Shown here one piece after another: positions 24,062-36,378 of a stretch of 64,000 nucleotides of DNA (within the stretch, counting starts at the first letter, position 1; every line of letters begins with the position of its first letter). Both the position numbers and the translations under genes were made by a program. The stretch is from Phanerodontia chrysosporium (Eukaryota; Basidiomycota; Agaricomycetes; Polyporales; Phanerochaetaceae), in the NCBI GenBank assembly GCA_001910725.1, contig MJGA01000005.1, forward strand, positions 186,001 to 250,000, given 5' to 3'. Below the pieces are notes generated by a model, which did not search any database, was not told where the DNA came from, and saw nothing but the letters and a program-made list of their open reading frames with translations.

Positions 24062-25869
24062 ATGACTCGCATCCGCGACGTCGCTGACGCTGCTCGCGCG
24101 TTCCTACGCGTTGTACGGGCATGGGAAGAGACCCATGAGTATGTTGTTGCTTCTCCAACAATGGCTCTGCTGCTAAACCTGCCGTGTCAAACTATAGGCC
24201 GTCACTGGACCCATCGCTAGCCGATGCTCGTCTCATCGATGAAGATCTCGAACGCGTCGACCACGTCGTCTCCGATCTACAGGACGGGATACAGGAGGCT
24301 CGACGCATCTATATTCGCATGGCGGAAGAGCGCAACTCTAAAACCCCGATCGGCAGAGTTGTCGTGGAATTGCTCCGCGACATTTTCGACCACTACGCTT
24401 GTGCGTCGGGACATATGGAAAGCAGCACTGTTGCACATCCGGGATTCCTCCTCGCTTCTGTCTGTAAGCGTTGGCGCGCTGTCGCGCTGAGCTACCCTGC
24501 GCTATGGAGCCGCGTCAATCTCTCTCCATGCGTCTCTCAGCTGGACTACATCCGCGAACGTGCTGCAGACTACCCGTGGACCCTGGTCTATTACCCTGGC
24601 GGAGAAGCTTTCCAAATACATAACCTCGAACCGCGCATTCGAGATTTTCTGTTGGACAACATCGGCAGAACCCAGGATCTCACAGTCATCGTATCCAAGT
24701 ACTGGCATGAGCTGGACATCTTGAAGGAGATCATGAGCTCCGTGACTGCGCCTCTCCTCCAGCGTTGCAGCATTCATTACGGAGAGTGGAGCACTCGGCA
24801 TAGCCCTCCGAGCCGCTTGTTCAACGGCTGCGCTCCGCGGCTGCGACACTTCAAGGCTCGATTCGTTGATCTGTTATGGGACACTGCGTACCTGGGCAAT
24901 CTCACATCTCTCGCCGTAACTCATTGTCATGTGACTATTCCTCAGCATGAAGAGCTTTGCTCGGTACTCAAGGCGTCACCAGACCTCGAAGTTCTAGTGC
25001 TAGATTGCGTCCCCCTGCACGACTCTCCATTCTATCTGATTAATCCCTGTGGTGCCTCGCGTTTCGAACTCGGACGTCTTCACACACTCAAGCTTACCCA
25101 ATCACCGGAAGAGATCCATTACATCCTGTCGTCACTCTCTTTCCCCTCTCTCCGGATCCTCGAGCTGGAGGCAACTTCCGTCGATGCTGAATATGTTCCC
25201 CGGCTTTGCCAGCTGGGTGTCTTTCCGCCAACGGCGACTTCCTCTATAGCCCATTTTTCGGTGACGGTAGATCCTCCCACCGAACCTGATTTGTATAACA
25301 CCGTCTACATCGAGGGTTTCGAAGAAGCGAAGACGGAGGCGGATCGGGTGCTCCTGCTGTCGTGGAACGATATGTCAACTCGTCCAGACGCAGACACAGC
25401 GGCTCTTCGACGGGTCGTATGCGACCTGCGGTCCCATATACCGGATACCCTGCACTCTCTTACTCTGCAATCTAGCGTCGAGCACGAGGAACATCCACTT
25501 GACGCGCTGCTGGGAATGCGCTCCGTGAAGTACCTCACCCTCGAAGGGGTCATGGCTGGCAGATTTGCGGCGCGTGTGCTTGGCCCTCAGTCATTCGAGT
25601 TGGGGAACATTGGTGGACACGAAGAGCTGGTAGAGGTGACGTTGTTGAAGTGCAGGCTTCGGGCCGAGACGCTTCTCACGCTACTCGAACGGTGCGCTCA
25701 CTGCGCGTTGCGTGTCGCACTGCAGAGGGTGACCGTATTGATAAACGCTCAAAACGACGAGCACGAGTTTGAACGGCATGTTTCTGCCCTAGCGGAGCGC
25801 ATGATCCTGCGACGCGACGACGTTCGATTTCGTTGTACTCTTGACGCGAGTCTTACAGTATCTCTGTGA
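24062..25869 (+). CDS. F-box protein
   Basis: Two exons, 24062-24138 and 24198-25869, give 582 residues. The N-terminal exon is helical and basic. An F-box-like motif starts at about residue 80 (IGRVVVELLRDIFDHYA) and continues as LASVCKRWRAVALSYPALWS, the pattern of basidiomycete F-box proteins that bind Skp1 in SCF ubiquitin ligases. The rest is leucine-rich and irregular, with segments such as LRHFKARFVDLLWDT and LEVLVLDCVPLHDSPF that look like degenerate leucine-rich repeats for substrate binding. Such genes are hugely expanded in mushrooms and targets cannot be predicted. The 5' exon is preferred over the ATG at 24184 because it keeps the frame across a GTATGT-CTATAG intron. Confidence 0.82.
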
Positions 25870-26291
25870 CTAGTTCTCAATCTCAACTCAATTGTCACGA
25901 AGCACCGTCTTAGCGGATGCGTTGTATGCTTCTGTACGAAAGGCTGAGGCGGATGCACAGCGGACTCGAAGATCGACGGCTCCCGACGTCGCCCATATTA
26001 GGATATGTACGCATCAAAGTGCCACGAAGTGCGCGCCTATCATTGTTGAGAATCTGACGCGGCTCCGTGCGACTTTGTTCGTCTGCATCCTCTCTTTTGT
26101 TGGCCTATGCGGTCGCAAATCTGGTCGTGGCTCGCGCCAACCCAACCTCAGGCCTTCAGGTACTCGTAGCGACCCTATCTTGACAGGCCTTGTTGCGGAA
26201 ACTGCGGCATGATGCGCAGCTGTCACCCGGAGCTCAGTTGCTCCTGGGGACAGTCTTGCGACGGCAATGAACCCCCTTGACCTCGACGACT

Positions 26292-28362
26292 ATGTGGCCC
26301 TTTGAGAAGAGATTTCCAGAGCTTCGAGTACCAGAGCTGCAGGACGAGTACGACTATATCATTGTCGGAGGTGAGTGTCACCGGTTATGGCACGTCTGCG
26401 CGTCGCACTAACCTCTGGCTCCGCATTCCAGGCGGAACAGCAGGCTGTGTTCTAGCACGAAGACTCGCAGAAGCACGCAGATGGACTGTTCTGCTTGTTG
26501 AGCGCGGCGACGCTAGAGACAACTGGCTGGACAGGTCGCCGATGTTCTCATCATACTGGTTCTCAGACAAGAAGCATGGCGTTACGTGGCAGGACCCTAT
26601 GTCTGAAGAATTGGAAGCGCAAATAATTGCAGGCAAAGGTCTCGGCGGAACGTCGAGGATCAATGGCATGCAGTACACCCGCGGAGTTCCCGGGACGTAC
26701 AATGCTTGGGCGAACGCCGGGCACGAAGGCTGGGGCTATCGCGACCTGAAGCCATACTATGAGAAAGCGGAGCGATGCTGGGACCCTGACATGCATAGTC
26801 ACTATGGCAAGGACGGTAAGTGCATGTTATTATAGCTCTCGTTCAAATGAGTTGACGAATGGCTAGGGCCCCTGCAGATCGAAGCCCCACCTCGAGACTT
26901 CAGATTCGGTGTTTCCCGACAGTATGTTCGATTCAGAGGAGCCTCTACAATTACCATTCTCACCCTTTGTAGAGTTGCCTACGCCGCCACGAAACTTGGT
27001 CTCCCGATGTATAGAGATGTCAACGATGCGCACCTCCCCCCGTCAGGATGTTTCCTCTTACATCTTACAACCAGCGAAGATGGCCATAGAAGCAGCACAT
27101 TCCGTGCCTACCTTCCGAAACGTTATGTCCTTGGCAATGACGACATCCTGAGCATCTGCACGAACACCATCGCACGGAAGGTCGAATTCCAGCGGACGTC
27201 ATCTGGTTCCCTTCGAGCTTCCGGTGTCGTGCTGCAACAAGCCAAGCCAGGATCTCACACGCGCTTTGTGGCTGCTAGGAAAGAGGTCATCTTGTGTTGC
27301 GGTGCACTGATGACACCGCAGCTACTCTTGTTAAGGTCACCATTTCCTATTACAGATATCTCGGATATGTACTCATAGACATGTTTGTGAATAGTGGAAT
27401 TGGACCCGCGAAGCACCTGCAAGAGGTCGGCGTCCCAGTGACACATGAGCTCAATGGCGTTGGTTCAAACTTGGTATGTTTCGTCTCTTCGAACCGTTTG
27501 CATCTCTGTTAAAGTTGCTTAGCAAGACCATGTTGGCACGCCACTGTTCTTCTATGCGCCGATCTGGGACACCTGGGTTGCGCTCTTCTTGAGGCCATGG
27601 TGGCTGCTCTGGCAACTCGTTCGCTACCTAGTATTTGGAGATGGCTGGATTCGCGATTACTATGTGGAGGCACACATCTATACTCGTTCGGAGTTTCTGG
27701 GCGAAGGCATGCAGCACAAGGAGCTTGAGACGGCGCAGCGCGATGCATCGCGGCCTGAGAATGTACCCAACATGGAGATCATGATAGTCAGTCCAGCAGT
27801 CCTCATACTTAGGAAGACTTTTCTGACTTTGGACATTGTAGGGCGCAATCTGCGACTTTCGGCCCCCAAACTTTGACAGGTCAAGAGGCGGATACCAACT
27901 GCTCCCCGCTCTCCTCCAGCCCGCTCGCGAGGCACTGTCCGTCTGCGGTCCTCAGACCCGTTCGATTATCCCGCCGTAGACCTCGCCTTCCTCAGCGCAC
28001 CTGAAGACCGCACGGTGCTACGTGCGGCAATCCGGCTCTGCCTGCGCCTGGTGCAGACGATGCGTGTGGGCGGATATGAGACCAGCGCGTTCCGTGCTCC
28101 GCACAGCACCGACGACAGCGAGATCGACAGGGCCATCGATGCGCACAGCCAGAGCTTCTGGCATTACAGCAGCACGTGCCGCATGGGAGCACTCGACGAC
28201 CCCGAGCCCGGCGTCGTGGACGACAATCTTCGCGTACACGGGTTCGAGAACTTGCGCATCTGCGATGCGAGTGTCTTCCCGCAGATACCTGCGGCGCACC
28301 TTCAAGCACCTGTGGTTGCGGTAGCGGAGAAATGTGCGGACATCATAAAGGCTTCAGTATAG
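26292..28362 (+). CDS. GMC oxidoreductase A, apparent frameshift in last exon
   Basis: FAD-dependent alcohol/sugar oxidase or dehydrogenase of the glucose-methanol-choline family. Exons are 26292-26370, 26432-26815, 26867-26921, 26973-27335, 27395-27473, 27523-27786 and 27842-28362. The N-terminus has no signal peptide (MWPFEKRFPELRVPE). The FAD-binding motif spans exon 1/2 ([20 protein letters not shown]). Signature 1 is [18 protein letters not shown] and signature 2 is TPQLLLLSGIGP. Catalytic histidine candidates lie in HYSSTCRMG and [10 protein letters not shown] tryptophan-rich stretch in exon 6 (RPWWLLWQLVRYLVF) is unusual for soluble GMC enzymes and may mediate membrane association. Exons sum to 1745 bp, one short of a multiple of three: one base is missing near 27922-27925, and the frame would stop near 27980, removing the active site. 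This is a real break or an assembly error. Confidence 0.85.
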
Positions 28363-28625
28363 CTTGGCCCGTAACCGCTGTCAGCTGAGATTCAGAGGAG
28401 GCAGGACATGTGGCATGACGGTCAACGAGACTACTTATCCAGAGTTGAGATTCATTCACTGTCGTAGCTCACAGAGTTTATAACCCTACGCTTCGCGCAG
28501 ATATGCTTCTCATGAGAGACTGGGAGGTAATAGTGAGAGTATTGATGTTCACAGGGCGTAATGCCATGCGAATATGATGCCCATTTTGTGTGCTACAGAA
28601 GATTAAACGTTCGCGAGGATCATGC

Positions 28626-28710
28626 GGGTCGGTGGCGTAGTTGGTTATCGCATCTGTCTAACATTTCACTTGATCACAGAAGGTCCTCAGTTCGAACCTG
28701 GGCCGACTCA
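28626..28710 (+). tRNA. tRNA-Val (AAC), intron-containing
   Basis: Cloverleaf folded by hand. The 7-bp acceptor stem GGGTCGG/CCGACTC has one G-T pair. The A box is TGGCGTAGTTGG. The anticodon stem is TCTGT/ACAGA with loop CTAACA...C, giving anticodon AAC. The T-arm is CTCAG TTCGAAC CTGGG and the discriminator is A. An 11-nt intron (TTTCACTTGAT) follows position 37, the canonical site. A run of five T follows immediately as Pol III terminator. It lies between GMC A and the P450. Confidence 0.95.
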
Positions 28711-28911
28711 TTTTTATTTATTTTTGACATTTACAAATAACCGGTATGTACAAGCTAACCGTCGTCATATAAATATTACAAGACCTTAAGACTCAGTACC
28801 TCTAACGAGTACTTTTTACTGTCCCGAATTCCATGGAGAGAGTGCTCTCAAAGCTTAAAATTGTCCGAATTCTTAATACAGTGCGAGTTTCGCAATTAAC
28901 CTGGCCAACGT

Positions 28912-31073
28912 TTAGCAGTTTCTCCTGACGAGTCTAACGGGGACCTCTCCGATGCCAAGATTGAGCACAACCACTCCGCGCACCACTCGCTGCTTCCACT
29001 GCTCCTTTGTCTCGCCCTCCTTCGCAAGCGGCTCCACTCTCCAACGACGAAGCAGCTTCGCGAGGAAGCATATGCCCTCGGCAACCGCGAACTTGCGTCC
29101 GATGCCTTGCCTTTCGCGTCAGTACACAGAAGATGAACCAGTAAAAGTGCGACGAACATGCGCGGGCCCCAAAGGAGAACATCGACATGTCGTTCTCGTG
29201 AGCGTTGTACCATCGCTCCGGCTTGAACGCCTCAGGGTCAGGGAAGATCCGTGGGTTGTGGTCTGCGGTACAGTGTTAGAGACTTTGAACGATAATCTGT
29301 ACAGGGACATACGCAGTCCAATCATGTCGATGACGACCCGAGTACCGCGCTTGAGGGGCAGGACGTCATCATTGTTAGGCCCGACATTTTGGAGGACAAC
29401 GTCCTCAGCGGTGTCGCGGATAAGCATGAAACCAGACGCTGAAGTCAACAATTATCAGTGCATAGCAGCACAGTCTCCGAAGTCGCGACATACGGAACAT
29501 CCGCGAAGCCTCGAGGAAGCAAGCACGCGTCTTTACGAGGCGCGCAGAGTTCTCGTACGTCTAGCGTTAACCTGGTCAACTACGGAGCCACCCCAAAAAA
29601 CTCGCAAAGCTCACAAAGTCGGCTTCGGTGGGCATCACTTCCAAGAGTTCTTGGTAAACCTCTTCTTGGAAATCCTGGTGCAGAGCGAGGAGGGCAAACG
29701 CAGCGTCCAGGGTATGCGCAACGGTGTCTAGGACTAGCTTAGTAGAGACATTTGTACAGCAAATAAGGAGACGTACCATGGCCTGCAGAAAGGAGAAGGA
29801 AGGTGTTCCCAACCTTGTCGCAATCGTTACCAAACCGCGGGAGCCACAATAACCTGAGAACTTACGAGTTCTGAATCATCCATACTGAACTTTCCCTCAC
29901 TCTCGCTGGACTTAATCATGGCGCTGAGAATATCAGTCCGTTCGGGAGCCTTCTGAGCCATCTCCGCGCGCCGCTTCTCGATGAGCTCGCGCATGAAAAG
30001 GTTCATTCTGTCCACAGCGGTCTTCAGTTCGCGTATCCTGTACCAAACGTAAGCATACACAAACGAGAGGCCATACATAAACGTACCACTTGTTGGGCAG
30101 GCGGTACATCCAGTCAGGAATGAGCAGGAGCGCGATATGGTTCGAAGACACGATACTCAGAGCCTTCTCAAAGGACATGCCCCCAGACGCCGAGTTAGTA
30201 AATTGCCACTTGAGCGGGTTGCCGAAGCCGCAGGTTGAAATGAGGATAAGGGCAAGCTAGCGGAGTCTCATGAGAACCTGGAGCGAATGATCATACGCAT
30301 TACAGGCCAACCTTATTCGTCAGCCCATTCACAACAGGAAGGTTGACGGTGTGCTTCCCAGCCCACCCTTCGCCAACCTCCATTTCGTCGAAAACTCTCG
30401 ACGTCTGTTCCCAAACAGAGGCGAAACTGGATCATTGACCGATGAGCCAGGGTCGAATAGTATGACCGCGTTGAACTCACGTCGCATTGCTAAATGCAGG
30501 GTTTATGATCCGCCTGTGCTTTCTCCACTCGTCGCCATTTGCGGCGAAGATGTTGGGACCCCAGAGACTACCGACAAGCGTAAGATCCTCGAAGTGACAT
30601 ATAGAAAGCGATAACTCACAGTGTGATGAGCGTGGTATCGTACGCTTTAAAGAACTGGCCTTTGGTGGAGACCACCTGTTTTGCGACTTCCGGAGAAGAG
30701 GTATAGATACAGGGAGGTCCAAAGACATAGGGGATGGCAGAGATGGTCTCCGTGCCTGCGTCGCGGTACACTAGGCGGGGGGAGAGCTCAGGACGGAGCC
30801 ATGTTGGAGGAAGGATATTTGACATACCGGATTCTCTGAGTCTCCATTGCCAGTCGCGCCCTGGGTTATACTGCGATGGAGGCAACGCGAATCCCAAGGG
30901 CGACATCGGTGTCACCAAGGACCGCAAGCCGGGTAGATAGCCTAAATCCTGCATAAGGTGAGGACGCGTCACATGGACAAAAGGGTGTAAGTGCAGACCT
31001 TCTGGGCTCTATAGTACTTCAGTAGGCGAGACGCAGCGAACACCGCAAAGACCGCTAGGACAACTGCCAACAT
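28912..31073 (-). CDS. Cytochrome P450 monooxygenase
   Basis: Heme-thiolate monooxygenase, ER-anchored. Exon 1 (31073-30999) encodes the anchor MLAVVLAVFAVFAASRLLKY, and an intron ending in TATGCAG joins it to DLGYLPGLRSL. Landmarks in order: WGPNIFAANGDEWRKHRRII (C-helix WxxxR), I-helix LLLSAGHDTVAHTL (AGxDT), ExxR as FLEASRMFR, PERF-like FKPERW, and the heme-binding loop FSFGARACIGRKFA with the Cys ligand completed across an intron. It ends LVRRNC then stop. At least ten exons are needed; the junctions I checked keep the frame. The P450 family is not assigned. It stands tail-to-tail with GMC A, with the tRNA between, and divergent from GMC B. Confidence 0.88.
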
Positions 31074-31890
31074 CTTGTCTGCTAGCTGTATAACGCGTTG
31101 AGATCGGGTCCGCTCTGCTCTGCGGAAGGGTTAGGCCTGGGGGTAAGAGATTGTTGCGTGCAAAGACGAGCAATCGCGGTCGCCTCAAGTCCAAGGCCCT
31201 GTCGAACCTGAAACACCAACGGTGGGGCTTGCCGAGCGGGCAGTCTGGGAACGCGAGAGTCATCAACGCCCAATGTCGATCCTGTTGCGCTCCGTGTTCT
31301 TTTGTCTTACGGAAGCGAAGCATGGGGACAATCTGTTTGATGATGCGCCCCTGCAAGGGCGAGGACGCTGGTGATTCTCGGTCGCGTTGTGTTCCTTCTT
31401 GATGGTCTTAACAGGCCAAAGCACAGTTAACGGGCGGAAGATATCACATCCTTCGGCAGCAGTGTGTCACAGCAACTAGTAACTTCTGCTGAACTGTTTG
31501 CGACTCTAAGTACGGCGACTATGCACAACATGTCGTAGCCTTGGCACACGCATTAGCGAAGAAGTAAGATGTACCACTAGTACTCACCGTATATTCACAT
31601 GCCGATGATCATGGCGAAACAGTTCGAGCCTGCATGGCCGCGGATGGGAGATAACATGGACAACGCGCCCCTGCGCGGTCATCAGACGCGTTGCAACAAG
31701 CGCGTTTGCCGACTGCCTCCGACTTTCCGCTCGCCGGGCAACATGTCCCATGGCACACACATGTCCATCCGCGACTCTTCCACTGAAACATCAGCGCGAA
31801 CGATCGCGTTGCGCTATAACCGGATGAACAGGGTTTTGTGGAATACATAGGGGTCGACTTCTCGCCCAGCAATTCCTTTCATCCTGCACG
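31074..31890. promoter_or_regulatory. Shared upstream region of P450 and GMC B
   Basis: About 0.8 kb between two divergent starts (31073 minus, 31891 plus). No other gene is recognised. The arrangement would allow co-regulation, but I see no specific binding motif I can defend. Confidence 0.3.
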
Positions 31891-33968
31891 ATGTGGCCCT
31901 TCTCAACACCCTATCCCACATACGCACCCAAGGACCTGAACGCAGAGTATGACTACATTATCGTAGGAGGTGAGCCCCCTCTACAGAGACCCCGCCTTCG
32001 CTCGTAATCATCCAGCGCGACCCAGGCGGGACGGGAGGCTGCGTACTCGCGCGGCGGCTCTCCGAGGACCTCAACTGCAGCGTGCTGGTCATCGAGCGCG
32101 GCGATGCACGCGACAATTGGCTCGACCGGTTTCCACTGCTCTCAACACATCACTGGGGCGACCGCAAGCATAGCATGGTGCTGCAGGCGGATATGCTCGG
32201 GCAGAAGACGGACATCATCACGGGCAAGGGCCTTGGCGGGACGTCGCGCATCAACGCGATGCAGTACAGTCGTGGTGCGCCTGGAGAGTACAACGCGTGG
32301 GCACGGGCGGGACGCAAGGGCTGGAGCTACGAGGAGCTCCTCCCGTATTTTGAGAGAGCGGAGGGGCTGTACAACCCAGAGACGCATGGTCATTATGGGA
32401 CTGAAGGTACGCTCCTTGCCATCTCCTGCTGGCAACGCGGCTTACGCTTTGTAGGACCATGGAAGATTCAGGCTCCGACGAATGCATTCAAATTTGGCAT
32501 AAATCAGCAGTACGTGCCACCTCCGCGTACAACTACTTCCGTAGCTGAACACCCGCACCAGCCTGTTTCAAGCCTGCAAAAAGGCAGGCTTCAGCTATGG
32601 CAAGGACGTGAGCGACCCAAAATTGCCGACGTCGGGTTGCTTCCTTATCCACCACACCATTGAGCCCTCTGGCACTCGGCACAGCACGTTCCGCGCGTAC
32701 CTACCGAAGTCTTACGCTGTCGCGCATAGAAAGAACTTGCATCTCTGCGTGAACACGATTGCACGCAAGATTGAGACTGAGAAGCTGTCGGATGGAAACT
32801 TGAGGGCGACTGGCGTGCTTATACAAAGCACGATGCCTGGTGCGCAGACAGTTTCTGTCAAGGCTCGCAGGGAGGTCATTATGTGCTCTGGGGCGCTGCG
32901 CACCCCGCAGGTGCTGATGCTCAGGTGCGAGAATCGTTTGACGCGTGCTGTGCTGTACCCTGACGCGATCCATTCTAGTGGAATTGGCCCTGAGACGCAC
33001 TTGCGCGAGATGAACATACCGGTGGTCCACAATCTGGAGGGCGTCGGGTCGAATTTAGTGTGTCCTTTTTCACGGCCTGTTGACAGAGCGTTATCTGACA
33101 AGTGTTGTAGCAAGACCATATGGGCACGCACATGGACATGCAATGTCCGTTGCAAGACTCGCTCTACCTGCTTGTCAGGAGGCCATGGTACCTCCTGTAC
33201 CAGCTCCTGCGCTACTTCATATTTGGCGATGGCTGGTTCCTCACGTCTCTGGTGGAGGTGTGCATTCTCACATGCGCGCGCTGGCTCGATGCAGATGGCA
33301 AACAAAAGCCACTCACTGCAGAGGACCAGGATCCCACCCGGCCGGAGAACGTCCCGGACATCGAGATCATGTCTGTACGTCGCTGTTCCTATCACCTCGA
33401 TCACATGTCTACGCCTCCGAAACGCTGACGGGTGCTGTAGAGCCCTATCGTAGACCCACGCTTTCCGGGGTACGACCACTCGCGCGGTGGATTCACGCTG
33501 CTCGCCGCGCCACTACGCCCATTCTCGCGGGGGACGCTGCGCCTGCAAAGCTCGGACCCACGAGAAGAACCTGCCGTGACATTAAACTACCTGAGCGACC
33601 CGCGCGACCGCACGATACTCCGCGCGGCCGTCCGGCTCTGTCTGCGTGTCCTGCGCGAAATCGAGGCGACGAGCTACCCTGTCGCGCGCTGGCGCGCGCC
33701 ACGCAGCGACGACGACGCGGCCCTCGACACGTTCATTGCGGAGCAGAGCTGGAGCTTCCTGCACTACAGCAGCACGTGCCGCATGGCGCCGGCCGATGAC
33801 CCCGAGCCCGGCGTCGTGGATGACGAGCTTCGTGTGCATGGCATCTCGAACCTGCGCATCGCTGACGCGAGCGTGTTCCCGCAAATCCCTGCCGCGCATC
33901 TCCAAGCGCCAGTCGTCGTCGTGGCGGAGAAGTGTGCGGACATGGTGAAGGCGGCTTGGAAGGCTTAA
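31891..33968 (+). CDS. GMC oxidoreductase B, intact
   Basis: FAD-dependent GMC oxidoreductase, paralogue of genes A and C. Exons are 31891-31969, 32026-32406, 32455-32509, 32562-32924, 32979-33057, 33111-33374 and 33441-33968. They total 1749 bp, 582 residues, with no break. FAD motif [20 protein letters not shown]; signature 1 [18 protein letters not shown]; signature 2 TPQVLMLSGIGPETHL. Catalytic region HYSSTCRMAPADDPEPG and IPAAHLQAP. No signal peptide; exon 6 again has an aromatic stretch (RRPWYLLYQLLRYFIF). Substrate is unknown. Exon lengths 1, 3, 4, 5 and 6 are identical to those of gene A, indicating recent duplication with intron positions kept. Confidence 0.92.
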
Positions 33969-34269
33969 TCTACGCACGGCTCGCCTAGAATATATTGGGG
34001 ATTTCTTCTCGGTTTTTCTCAGACCGTGCCTGGGATGTTGCGGGCGCTTCGACACTAGCCGCATCGAAGCGCGACGCGACATCTGTCTGTTGCCCCGAGT
34101 TGACGCAGGCACAGCGCTGCCTCCTGCTCTTACCATCATGTTCGCCCTGTGGTGCATGTTCACGAGCCCTAGTCGCTTTATGCTTTTCCAGGTTAAATCT
34201 GTGCTCTTCTGTTCCCGCGCCCCAACGACGTACTTCAAGTTGAACATCGCGTACAAACGACGTTCCGGT

Positions 34270-36378
34270 TATCCGTCACGTTCAGCCTGCTCTGCCAGTT
34301 CATGTATCGCGTGTGTCGAACTACATGCGATACCGTAAGGTGAGTAATGTAGTGTTAACGACACGCCATGTCACTCATGGCTGGCGTAGTAAACATCGTA
34401 CCTCCCTGGCATCCGCTCCTTAGTCTCCCCCATGTCCGCCCTTGGGGTTTCGATCCCTACGTCCCGCTGGAACCCAGGGAGGCACTGGCAGTGGGAATAG
34501 CGGCATACAAGTACGCACGGACCCAGGGATTGGCACCGTTCTTTGTTATTTATATCGGGTTTCTTCCAGTATACCGCGATGCAGGGACGGAGACGATTGC
34601 AGCGGTACCCTATTTGTTTGGTCCTCCTATCATATAGACGTCTTCCCTCGATGTTGCGCGCCAGGTAGTCATCACGAACTGCACATCGTTCTGCAAGAGC
34701 CGCGACACTACCCGAGATCACATTGTGGGTGTCCGACTAAGGGGTTGGCGCGTACGCTAAATTCCCCGCTCTACACAGGATAAGGCCGAACATCTTCGCT
34801 GCCAACGGAGGCGAGTGGAAGAAACACCGCCGGGTCATCAACCCTGCCTTCTCGCAGGAAACGTGCGTTTCGCTCTGTCGCTAACGGACCAGTACACTAA
34901 GTATGTTACAGAGACGCGTCGGTATGGGCAACAACCGCGCGCGTTTTTGATGAGATGTTGGAGGGAGAAGGATGGGTCAACAAGTCAGAGGTTGACATTC
35001 CCGTCCTCAACAGCCTGACATACCAGGTAGATGCCACAAGTGCTCTCTGCTAATCCCCTGCAGTGACTAAATACGCTCCTCAGCTTGCGCTCATTCTGAT
35101 ATCGACATGCGGCTTCAGCAATCCGCTGTCCTGGCAGACTGACACGAACCTGAAGAAGTCATGCCCTTTGCGGACGCCCTGTGGATCGTCTCTACTAGAA
35201 TTATTGCCCGTCTGCTTCTCCCTCGCTGGGTATACTGGATTCCGATCTAGCAGTGCGTTTCTTTACGCCTCTTCTAGCGACTAGACTAACTCTCACTTCA
35301 GGGTCCGAGAGATCGACGATATAATCAACATGGTATATATATGCGCGACCTGATTCGCAAGCGCCGTGAAGATAGAGCTGTTGGACGTTTCAGCACGCGA
35401 CGACATCCCCAGCCTAATGATCAACGCTAGCCAAAAAAAAAAGTACAGCATGAGCGACTCTGAATTGATGAGTGTGGCTATTCGTAAGGGCTTCACGATT
35501 ACAACATGCATCAGCTAGGAGACACATTCCTCTTGCTCACAGCGGGACACGGTACGCCCTGAATTTGCCCGGCACCCCAACGTATAACCCGGCGCGCACA
35601 ATGATGCTTGCGCTGCACCCAGATTTCCAGGAAGAGTGCTACCGCGAGATACTCAAGGTGATGCACACCAATGACGACTTTGTACGTGTCCCTCTGCCAT
35701 CGATAGTTCTCTTTTAACACAGGAATGCTATACTTTCGGAAATTCAACGCATCTCATCAAAACACGCTCATGTTTCCTTGAAGCCTCGAGTCTGTACCGT
35801 ATGCGTATTTCTCCATATTATTGCGCGAGGAGACTGACCACGCCATCTGACAGCCGCAGGCGAGATTCTTGTGCAGGACGTTGCAGAGGACACAATTCTG
35901 CGCGGCGCAGCGCAGACGGAGGTGATCCCCCCGTTCCCCGCGAAACACCAATTGTCATCGATATGCTCGGCCTTCGTACGTATTTTTCCTCTCGGCCACA
36001 ATGCCCCTAGGTCTGATATAAACCCTGTCACATCACAACGCGAAACTGTATTCCGATCCGGAAAAGTTCCTGCCCGAACGGTGGTACAACACGCATGAGA
36101 ATGACCGGACGATGTTCTCGATCGGGGCACAAGCCTGTGACTAGCATGCACTCACCTTCTCTGTCATGAGACTAACATAGAACGGCCAACAGGTCTGGGT
36201 CGTCATTTCGCAGTCGTAGAAGGCACATACTTCCTTGCGCGGCTCCTTCGTATATGGCGCGTCGTGCCGCTCCTAAGGCCTGGAGAGACCGTAGAGCAGT
36301 GGAGGGCGAAGATAGGTGTAGAGGCGCTCTTCAACTTCGGTATTGGGAATGTTCCATTGAAGTTTGTTAGGCGGTAAA
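34270..36378 (+). pseudogene. Cytochrome P450 pseudogene
   Basis: A decayed paralogue of the P450 at 28.9-31.1 kb. Recognisable pieces in order: an anchor-exon end (VSRVSNYMRYRK), a SLVSPMSALGVSIPTSRWNP block, YRDAGTETIAAVPYLFGPPI, then RPNIFAANGGEWKKHRRVIN, LALILISTCGFSNPLSWQ, AGHGTP-like I-helix remnant, FLPERWYNTHENDRTMFSIG and a fully open last exon (LGRHFAVVEGTYFLARLL to VPLKFVRR, stop at 36376-36378). Nonsense codons stand where the intact copy has sense: TAG after QWE near 34495, and TAG replacing the Tyr of CIYTSS near 34635. No convincing start codon is found. The two premature stops make it non-functional irrespective of indel errors. Confidence 0.8.
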
